A stretch of 64,000 nt of DNA from Litoribrevibacter euphylliae. Its GTDB lineage: Bacteria; Pseudomonadota; Gammaproteobacteria; Pseudomonadales; Litoribrevibacteraceae. The notes below the pieces were generated by a model. The model searched no databases. It saw nothing but the letters and a program-made list of their open reading frames with translations, and was not told the origin of the DNA. The DNA is taken from NCBI RefSeq assembly GCF_042646085.1, contig NZ_JBHRSZ010000009.1, positions 248,001 to 312,000 of the forward strand, read 5' to 3'. How positions within the stretch are numbered: position 1 is the stretch's first letter; the number at the start of each line of letters is the position of its first letter. Positions 35,421-41,978 of the stretch are shown here, piece after piece. A program made the translations under genes and the position numbers.

Positions 35421-37436
35421 ATGCAACATGCTGATTTAATCTGGGACGAATCAGGAACTCCCTGCTCCACTCAATTTGATGACGTTTACTTTTCCAAAGT
35501 TGGCGGGCTGGATGAAACAAGGCATGTTTTCTTACAACACAATCAGCTGCCTGAACGCTTTGAAGCACTGGCACAAGAGAAAACTCACACCAGCTTTGTA
35601 GTGGCTGAAACCGGCTTCGGTACGGGTTTAAACTTCTTAGCCTGTTGCCAGCTCTGGCAACAGTATTTATCGAACAGCGAACACGAGCTGGTATTTATCT
35701 CAACCGAGAAATTCCCTCTTACACCTCACGACCTAAAGAAAGCGTTAGACGTTTGGCCCGAATTAAAAGAGTGGTCAGAGCCTCTACTGGAAGCCTATCC
35801 CAAAGTCTGTACAGGGCTTCAAACCCTGATGATCACACCTAGAATTCGCTTAATCATTGCCTTTGGCGATGCAGCAGACTCCTTTTCCAAAATCAATGCA
35901 CAGGTGGATGCATGGTTTCTGGATGGGTTTGCTCCATCAAAGAACCCGGAAATGTGGTCTGATCACTTATTCGAGCAAATTCAACGACTCAGTGGCACCA
36001 ATACAACCTTTGCTACCTTTACCGCTGCACGCCTGGTTAAAGACCTATTAACAAATCACGGTTTTAACTACAAAAAAGCAAAAGGGTTTGGTCGCAAACG
36101 GGACATGTTGCAAGGGCAGTTCTCTTCTGGAATTGAAGCCGCCATAACTAATAATACCCCAGCCAATACGGACGTGTGGTTTCAATACCCAACAGAAGGA
36201 CTTTCAAACAAATCCCAGAAAACAGCCCTAATTATTGGAGCGGGATTATCCGGAGCTCATACAGCAAATGGATTAGCAAAGCGCGGCTGGAAGGTAACCG
36301 TTCTGGAGCAAGGCAAAACCGTTGCCTCTGGTGCTTCAGGCAATTACCAAGGGGTTTTATACACAAAGCCTTCGGTTCAGGAAACGAAGGAAGACAGCTT
36401 TTATCTGGCCTCTTTTCAGTATGCCGTTCAGCACTATAAGCAAGCGTTTTCTGATACGAATATCTGGCAACAAGCGGGCTTACTTCAGCTTGCACAATCA
36501 GAGAAAGAGTCCGAAAAGTTAAGCCGAGTCGAGCAAAAATACCAAGGTACTGGATTTAATAAAGCACTGCCTTTGGAAGAAGCCCATCAAATTACCGGCG
36601 TTAAACTAAACACAGATTACTCAGCCCTATTCTATCCAGATTCTGGCTGGGTCAATCCAGCAGCAGCCTGCCGGGCATTACTCGATCACCCGAACATTGA
36701 TGTCATCTGTAATACCAAAGTCAGCTCTTTGGAAGAAACCGATCAAAAATGGATCGTTCACACCCAAGGTGAGCCTACAAACTCTCCACTTTCAGCAGAC
36801 ATCGTTGTTCTTGCCAGTGCCTGGGAAAGCAATCAGTTTACTCAAGCAGAACACCTGCCGTTAACTCCGATTCGCGGTCAAGTGAGCCAAGTTAAGACCG
36901 CATCAATACCATCCGTTAAAACACCCAACACGGTTATTTGCTCTGACTCTTATGTGACGCCTTGCGACCAAAACATGCTCAACTTCGGTGCTACGTTTGA
37001 CCTGAAAGATTCAGCAATGGATTATCGCTCAGAAGATGTACAAACCAACCTTTCCAAGCTTGCAAGTATCTCTAACGAGTTTGAATCACTGCATGAGCTG
37101 GATGAGTCTGAGGTTTCGGGGAGAGCGTCTGTTCGATGTATTACCAACGACCGCCTACCGGTTGTGGGTATGCTCAATGATCACCACGCCATGATTGAAC
37201 AATATCAGCAATTAAGAAAAGACCGGAAATGGCCCTATCAGGAATCAGGACGTTATCATCAAGGGCTGTACGTGAATCTCGGACATGGCTCAAAAGGACT
37301 GACAACCATTCCTCTTTGCTCTGAGATGTTGTGTGCTTTGATTGAGAGTGCACCACTGCCGCTAACACAAGATTTAGTGGATGCTCTCAACCCTAGCCGT
37401 TTTACCATCAGCGGCCTGATAAAGAAAAAATTCTAA
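35421..37436 (+). CDS. mnmC: tRNA mnm5s2U biosynthesis bifunctional protein
   Basis: 671 aa. The N-terminal methyltransferase domain (1-250) has ETGFGTGLNFL as its SAM motif and WFLDGFAPSKNPEMW. The C-terminal FAD domain (from about 270) has the Rossmann motif ALIIGAGLSGAHTAN and GRASVRCITNDRLPVVG. The enzyme removes the carboxymethyl group and then methylates to give 5-methylaminomethyl-2-thiouridine in the tRNA wobble position. The length is normal for MnmC. Confidence 0.97.
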   Translation: MQHADLIWDESGTPCSTQFDDVYFSKVGGLDETRHVFLQHNQLPERFEALAQEKTHTSFVVAETGFGTGLNFLACCQLWQQYLSNSEHELVFISTEKFPLTPHDLKKALDVWPELKEWSEPLLEAYPKVCTGLQTLMITPRIRLIIAFGDAADSFSKINAQVDAWFLDGFAPSKNPEMWSDHLFEQIQRLSGTNTTFATFTAARLVKDLLTNHGFNYKKAKGFGRKRDMLQGQFSSGIEAAITNNTPANTDVWFQYPTEGLSNKSQKTALIIGAGLSGAHTANGLAKRGWKVTVLEQGKTVASGASGNYQGVLYTKPSVQETKEDSFYLASFQYAVQHYKQAFSDTNIWQQAGLLQLAQSEKESEKLSRVEQKYQGTGFNKALPLEEAHQITGVKLNTDYSALFYPDSGWVNPAAACRALLDHPNIDVICNTKVSSLEETDQKWIVHTQGEPTNSPLSADIVVLASAWESNQFTQAEHLPLTPIRGQVSQVKTASIPSVKTPNTVICSDSYVTPCDQNMLNFGATFDLKDSAMDYRSEDVQTNLSKLASISNEFESLHELDESEVSGRASVRCITNDRLPVVGMLNDHHAMIEQYQQLRKDRKWPYQESGRYHQGLYVNLGHGSKGLTTIPLCSEMLCALIESAPLPLTQDLVDALNPSRFTISGLIKKKF

Positions 37437-37449
37437 CCATTGAAAGACA

Positions 37450-37481
37450 AGGAGGCGAGATTATCAGCCTCCTGCTTTTTT
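37450..37481 (+). terminator. Terminator of mnmC inside the end of yciH
   Basis: AGGAGGC / GCCTCCT with a 10-nt loop, then GC and six T. The second arm and T-run lie in the last codons of the convergent yciH gene, whose stop is at 37464. Confidence 0.85.
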
Positions 37482-37823
37482 AACCTGAAAACCTTTCGCT
37501 TTGAGAAGCTCAACCAATAGATCGCGCTGATCACCTTGAATTTCAATTACACAATCTTTCAAGGCACCACCCGTGCCGCACTTCTGTTTAAGTTCTTTAG
37601 CCAGCTTTTTAAGCTCATCTTTTGCAACCGGCACGCCCGTCACCAAAGTCACACCTTTTCCTTTACGCCCTTTAGTTTCCCGGCTAACACGAACAATACC
37701 ATCGCCTTCTGGTATACCATCGTCCTGTCCGCAAATGCACTGTTCTACCGGTTGACCACATTCGGGACAAGCTCGTCCAAATTCTGTTGAAAAAACCAGC
37801 TTGGAGTTTTTCTGTCGTGCCAT
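37464..37823 (-). CDS. yciH: SUI1/YciH translation initiation factor-like protein
   Basis: 119 aa, with a Cys-containing N-terminal part (CPECGQPVEQCICG, a possible zinc knuckle) and a SUI1 (eIF1-like) domain: VTLVTGVPV, KELKQKCGTGGALKDCVIEIQGDQRD. Bacterial YciH influences start-codon choice in vitro. It begins on the stop codon of the MscS-type channel gene (TAATG), with GAGG 7 nt ahead, so translation is coupled. The 3' end contains the mnmC terminator. Confidence 0.93.
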   Translation of the reverse strand: MARQKNSKLVFSTEFGRACPECGQPVEQCICGQDDGIPEGDGIVRVSRETKGRKGKGVTLVTGVPVAKDELKKLAKELKQKCGTGGALKDCVIEIQGDQRDLLVELLKAKGFQVKKAGG

Positions 37824-38902
37824 TAAGACGCCTCTTTTGACTTAGATTTGATTAGATCGATCGCTTGTTGCGTACGATTGGTTTCCAGCTTGATCGTACT
37901 TAGCTGATTATCCAGTTTTTCAATTGCTTCTGCATCAGTAAGCTTTGACTTAATTTCTTCCAATGCATTCAGCTGGTCGGTAAGTTCCTGACGATGCTGT
38001 CGAAGTCGTTCAAGCTCCGAGACACCTTCAGCCTTCTCAAACATCAAACTTTCCGGCGTTGCATCCAACTCTTCACGCGACTCTGATTTGCTTCGACCTT
38101 TGGGCATCACTTTTTGTTTAGGATCTAACGCTCGTTGATTCATAAAGCCCGGCGAAACAATTTCGACTCCATTACGGTGAAGAATCGACATTACATTTTT
38201 TCGAAGTAATGAACGTACCGTCACCAGCTGGCCCACATCCGTTAAAAAGCCCGCCACTTTGTAGCCCACAGAAAAGTCACCAAGATTGGTAACCAATACA
38301 AACGGATCGGTTAGCCCAGTATCAATGGCCGCTTCCTGTAATAGCGGTTCAATTTTCGAGGTTGCCACATCGTAACCTAGAGACAGTTCAACGGTAATAA
38401 TGGTACCCGAGCTATGGACAACCGTGACCGGATTAGAAATCAGATAGAGATTTGGGAACGTCGTTAAGTCACGATCTTCTGTTTGAATTTCTGTATGGAA
38501 TAAACCACGCTCAGTCACTCGACCAAAGCTGCCATTGATTCGAATAAAATCGCCCGGTTTATAGCTATTAACCAGACGAAGTAACAAACCAGACATGGCA
38601 TTAGCCACAAAGGTAGTCGAAGACAGTGCGATTACACCCGTGAACACCACCCCTAACAAGCTTAACACCTGACCGCGAGTAGAATCAGACATAGGCAGCA
38701 ATAAGATGATGGCTAATACAGCACTTATGCTAAGCAGCATCATCAATAACTGACGAGGTAATTTAGCTTCAGCCCCCAACCTTAAGCGTTTGCCCAAGAA
38801 AAACCAGTTCGCTAAAGAGAGCAAAAGAAAGACCAACGCAATTCCGAATAACATCGGTAGGAAGTCACGCGCGATCTCAAAATAATTAGTAAAAACGTCC
38901 AT
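37823..38902 (-). CDS. MscS family mechanosensitive channel
   Basis: 359 aa. Three hydrophobic helices cover residues 14-115; the third, with VFTGVIALSSTTFVANAMSG, is the pore helix. The beta domain follows (GDFIRINGSFGRVTERGLFHTEI) and the C-terminal portion ends in a coiled coil (290-355). The pattern fits a small-conductance MscS-like channel in the inner membrane; it lacks extra N-terminal domains. A TGGAG site precedes the ATG, and the stop overlaps the yciH start. Confidence 0.9.
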   Translation of the reverse strand: MDVFTNYFEIARDFLPMLFGIALVFLLLSLANWFFLGKRLRLGAEAKLPRQLLMMLLSISAVLAIILLLPMSDSTRGQVLSLLGVVFTGVIALSSTTFVANAMSGLLLRLVNSYKPGDFIRINGSFGRVTERGLFHTEIQTEDRDLTTFPNLYLISNPVTVVHSSGTIITVELSLGYDVATSKIEPLLQEAAIDTGLTDPFVLVTNLGDFSVGYKVAGFLTDVGQLVTVRSLLRKNVMSILHRNGVEIVSPGFMNQRALDPKQKVMPKGRSKSESREELDATPESLMFEKAEGVSELERLRQHRQELTDQLNALEEIKSKLTDAEAIEKLDNQLSTIKLETNRTQQAIDLIKSKSKEAS

Positions 38903-38980
38903 GTAAACTCCATCAATAAAAAGGCATTACAAAAACTGCTGTAATGATCAAACCTATTCTCTAACTAGGAACATTTAAAG

Positions 38981-39445
38981 TTAAGCACAGACACTGGAAA
39001 AAATGGCACCGGTTAGCTTAGCCAGATCGCCCGCAGACAGTTCAATTTCTAATCCTCGGCGTCCGGCACTCACGTAAATACTTTCGAACGTCTGGGCAGA
39101 TTCATCGATAACCATCTTCAGACGTTTCTTCTGACCTAACGGACTGATGCCGCCAACTACATAGCCTGTTGCTCTTTCCGCATCCTGAGGATTAGCCATC
39201 ACCGCTTTCTTGCCTTTGAAGGCAGCAGCACATCGTTTCAAATTCAACAAATGGCTTACTGGTAACACAGCCACAACCAATTCTTTATCAACTTCCGCTA
39301 ACAACGTTTTAAAAACACGATTTGAAGATATACCGAGTTTCTCTGCGGCTTCCTCACCATAAGATTCAGCAGTGCTGTCATGCTCATATTGGTGAGTCTG
39401 AAACGAAATTTTTGCTTTCTTTGCTGCATTAATTGCTGGGGTCAT
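38981..39445 (-). CDS. ybaK: Cys-tRNA(Pro)/Cys-tRNA(Cys) deacylase YbaK
   Basis: 154 aa of the YbaK/ProX editing family: YGEEAAEKLGISSNRVFKTL, the catalytic Lys in the VFKTLL context, LKRCAAAFKGKKAVMA and GYVVGGISPLGQKK. It hydrolyses mischarged Cys-tRNA-Pro in trans. A short AAGGAT site lies almost against the ATG. It is divergent from the DUF1653 gene. Confidence 0.96.
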   Translation of the reverse strand: MTPAINAAKKAKISFQTHQYEHDSTAESYGEEAAEKLGISSNRVFKTLLAEVDKELVVAVLPVSHLLNLKRCAAAFKGKKAVMANPQDAERATGYVVGGISPLGQKKRLKMVIDESAQTFESIYVSAGRRGLEIELSAGDLAKLTGAIFSSVCA

Positions 39446-39629
39446 ATCCTTAACCTAACTGTTACTACTAAAAACCAGAATCCACTCGCCAGCCCAGCTG
39501 ACAATTTAATACCGCCATACAAGAGCTCGCATTATAAGGAAGTCATAGCTGAATTCGTAGGTTCTGCTTTCATAGAAGGCTACAATAGCCAAAAATTCCA
39601 AATCAGCTTCTTATAGACGGGATCTCCAA

Positions 39630-39872
39630 ATGAATGAATTACCACTTCCTGAAGGCCACCATCAAGTTTCACCAGGACTTTATCAACACTACAAAGGCCC
39701 TCAGTATCGAGTTTTCGGAACCGCTCAGCACAGTGAAACGGAAGAATGGGTCGTTGTTTATCAAGCCTTGTATGGCGAACAAGGTTTTTGGGTGAGACCT
39801 CTCGACATGTTTACAGAAACTGTAACGATTGATGGTGAAACAAAACCCCGTTTCCAAAGAATCGGTAACTAG
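39630..39872 (+). CDS. DUF1653 domain protein
   Basis: 80 aa, the whole length of the DUF1653 family (PF07866). PGLYQHYKGPQYRVFGTAQHSETEEWVVVYQ and WVRPLDMFTETV show the conserved small beta-sheet positions; the W of FWVRP and the acid-rich H SETEE loop are kept. No signal, probably cytoplasmic, function unknown. GACGGGATCTC before the ATG offers a moderate ribosome site. Divergent from ybaK, with a hairpin after it. Confidence 0.85.
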   Translation: MNELPLPEGHHQVSPGLYQHYKGPQYRVFGTAQHSETEEWVVVYQALYGEQGFWVRPLDMFTETVTIDGETKPRFQRIGN

Positions 39873-39907
39873 TCTCCCCAACACGTTCTACCTATTCTTC
39901 TACACAA

Positions 39908-39945
39908 CTCATAAAGACAATTATCTTAAAAGATGTCTTTATGAG
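39908..39945. repeat. Long inverted repeat between DUF1653 gene and alkB
   Basis: CTCATAAAGACA (39908-39919) and TGTCTTTATGAG (39934-39945) are exact complements, and ATCTT/AAGAT can pair inside the loop. No T-run follows on either strand. It may be a terminator helped by Rho, a hairpin in RNA, or a cruciform site. Confidence 0.6.
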
Positions 39946-40045
39946 TCACCTTTGTTCCTAGACGTACACTTTCTTTACATCCCTATAAAACGCAATGAAA
40001 TACCTAACTAAAGTTGGGATTACCTCTTTTCGTTCATTTTGATAA

Positions 40046-40058
40046 ATTGTCAGACAAT
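40046..40058. promoter_or_regulatory. Palindromic operator candidate upstream of alkB
   Basis: ATTGTCAGACAAT is a perfect 13-bp dyad (one central base), 39 bp ahead of the alkB ATG. TTGATAAATTGTC overlaps it, and TAATAAT follows at 40073, so the dyad may lie in or near the promoter. Alkane genes are usually regulated; the type of regulator cannot be told. Confidence 0.4.
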
Positions 40059-40097
40059 CCAACATCAAGATCTAATAATGATCCATAGGAGGAAAAG

Positions 40098-41312
40098 ATG
40101 TCAGAGATAAATAACACAGAAAAAAACAACGCAGACAATAACCCCAAAGACAAAAGCTACTGGGCCACAGTGAAAAAGTATTGGTACTTGGTGACTTTTG
40201 TTGCACCAGCTGCTCTTTTAGTGACTGCGCTATTAGCCGCAATAACCGGTCAAGGTGCTTGGTTGTGGGGCTTCACGGCTATTTTCTTTGTCATCATTCC
40301 TATCGTTGATACGATTGTTGGCGAAGACCCATACAACCCTTCCAAGGAAGAAGAAACTGAACTTAGCACCAACGACAACTACTACAAAAATATCCTCTAC
40401 CTAGCGACAGCAGCTCAATGGGCAGGCCTTATCACAATGACCTATGTAGTCACTCAATACAGTTGGGCCTGGTACGACATTCTAGGGGCGGTATTAAGTG
40501 TCGGAGCATTACATGCGGTTGGCTTAACCATCAGTCATGAGTTAGGTCACAAGGTCAGAGACAAACACCAAACGCTAGCAGCCAAGATTTGCTCAGCGTG
40601 CAGTGGCTATGCCCATTTCAATATTGAACACAACAAAGGTCATCACAAACACGTTGCAACACCTGAAGACCCCGCCTCTTCCCGCATGGGCGAATCTCTG
40701 TATAAGTTTGCACTTCGCGAAATTCCAGGCGCGGCACAGCGCGGCTGGAAACTGGAAGCCGATCGGTTGAAGCGTCTGAACAAGTCATTCTTCTCGAAAG
40801 ACAATGAGCTGCTACAAACTCTGGCAATCACGTTTGTTGCCTATGGTCTTATGACAGCCGCGTTCGGCTGGATGGCTCTACCTTTCTTGCTACTGACCGC
40901 CGCCTACGGCTGGTTCCAGCTCACCATGGCAAACTATATCGAGCACTACGGCTTACTTCGTCAGAAAAATGAAGATGGTCGCTATGAGCGTTGCCAACCA
41001 AAACACTCTTGGAATAACAACTTCAAAGCAACCAACCTGATTACGCTGCATCTACAACGTCACTCAGACCACCATGCACACCCCACCCGTGCATATCAAA
41101 TTCTTAGAGACTATCCAGAAGCACCTCAGTTGCCCCATGGTTACCCTGCAATGATGGCTTTATCGATGGTGCCACCACTCTGGAAAATGGTGATGGACCC
41201 TCGTGTCGTGGAATGGGCAAAGGGTGATATGTCATTGGTCAACATGGATTCGGCGAGTAAGAGCCGGATGTTCCAAAAATATCACAAGCCTCAACATGCC
41301 ATAGCTTCCTAA
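40098..41312 (+). CDS. alkB: Alkane 1-monooxygenase
   Basis: 404 aa integral-membrane di-iron hydroxylase. Histidine clusters are all present: HELGH at 147-151, EHNKGHH at 177-183, the AlkB-specific NYIEHYGL with His283, and LQRHSDHH with His322/325/326. Six hydrophobic helices are visible. It oxidises the terminal carbon of medium-chain alkanes in the inner membrane, using electrons from rubredoxin. Two rubredoxin genes follow directly. AGGAGG lies 6 nt before the ATG, a very strong site. No rubredoxin reductase or regulator gene is beside it. Confidence 0.97.
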   Translation: MSEINNTEKNNADNNPKDKSYWATVKKYWYLVTFVAPAALLVTALLAAITGQGAWLWGFTAIFFVIIPIVDTIVGEDPYNPSKEEETELSTNDNYYKNILYLATAAQWAGLITMTYVVTQYSWAWYDILGAVLSVGALHAVGLTISHELGHKVRDKHQTLAAKICSACSGYAHFNIEHNKGHHKHVATPEDPASSRMGESLYKFALREIPGAAQRGWKLEADRLKRLNKSFFSKDNELLQTLAITFVAYGLMTAAFGWMALPFLLLTAAYGWFQLTMANYIEHYGLLRQKNEDGRYERCQPKHSWNNNFKATNLITLHLQRHSDHHAHPTRAYQILRDYPEAPQLPHGYPAMMALSMVPPLWKMVMDPRVVEWAKGDMSLVNMDSASKSRMFQKYHKPQHAIAS

Positions 41313-41372
41313 CTAACACTTAGTGCGCTACCACTTGAGAGCTCACGTTAACGCAGTATACGAGGTAACTAG

Positions 41373-41537
41373 ATGAGCAAATTTAAATGCCCGGATTGTG
41401 GCTATATCTACGATGAAGAGGTTGGCTGCGAAGAAGAAGGTTATGCCGCAGGAACTGAGTGGCAGGACATTCCAGACGATTTCCCTTGCCCTGAGTGCTT
41501 CGTAAGGGATAAACCGGACTTTGTCGAAATTGACTGA
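41373..41537 (+). CDS. rubA: Rubredoxin, AlkG1-like
   Basis: 54 aa. Fe-binding cysteines in two CxxC pairs: CPDC (6-9) and CPEC (39-42), with the usual GYIYD and W30xxxPDDF sequence between. After the second pair it reads FVRDKPDF: an extra Arg-bearing residue compared with the second rubredoxin, which is the feature that separates AlkG1-type rubredoxins (poor electron donors to AlkB) from AlkG2-type. CGAGGT lies 7 nt before the ATG. 60 bp after alkB. Confidence 0.93.
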   Translation: MSKFKCPDCGYIYDEEVGCEEEGYAAGTEWQDIPDDFPCPECFVRDKPDFVEID

Positions 41538-41589
41538 ATTACTAAAAACGGAAACACGTTTAGAAAAAAATTGAATAGCGAGGATGATT

Positions 41590-41757
41590 ATGGAATTCAG
41601 GAAGTATCAGTGCCAATGCTGCGACTTGTACTACGACGAAGCGGAAGGATGGCCGGATGAAGGCATTCCGCCTGGTACCAGATGGGAAGACGTTCCAGAA
41701 GAATGGACGTGCCCTGATTGCTCTGCCTCAAAAGACGATTTTGCATTGATCGCTTAG
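41590..41757 (+). CDS. rubB: Rubredoxin, AlkG2-like
   Basis: 55 aa from the ATG at 41590; an ATG two codons earlier sits right against the GAGG site, which is 6 nt from the later one. Cysteines: CQCC (8-11, with an extra Cys at 10) and CPDC (41-44); then SASKDDF without the Arg insertion, as in AlkG2-type rubredoxins that deliver electrons to AlkB. It lies 52 bp after the first rubredoxin. The operon ends in a terminator. Confidence 0.93.
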   Translation: MEFRKYQCQCCDLYYDEAEGWPDEGIPPGTRWEDVPEEWTCPDCSASKDDFALIA

Positions 41758-41825
41758 AGGGCTCTTAAGAGACTGTTTAAAGTTCGTCGATAGAATACGT
41801 TTTCTTGTTATCTTAATGATGACCC

Positions 41826-41848
41826 GCCCCAATTTTTGGGGCTTTTTT
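41826..41848 (+). terminator. Terminator of the alkB-rubredoxin operon
   Basis: GCCCCAA / TTGGGGC with a short T-rich loop, then six T. 68 bp after the second rubredoxin. Confidence 0.93.
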
Positions 41849-41978
41849 AGTTTCGGTGTGTCACATTTCTTGCGACACACCTCATATTCTCATCAAAACA
41901 ATTGTTTTAATCTCAAAGACATTATCTTCGACTAAGCTTATCTATTATCAGATCAAGAAATGTTTCAATGGATTGAAC

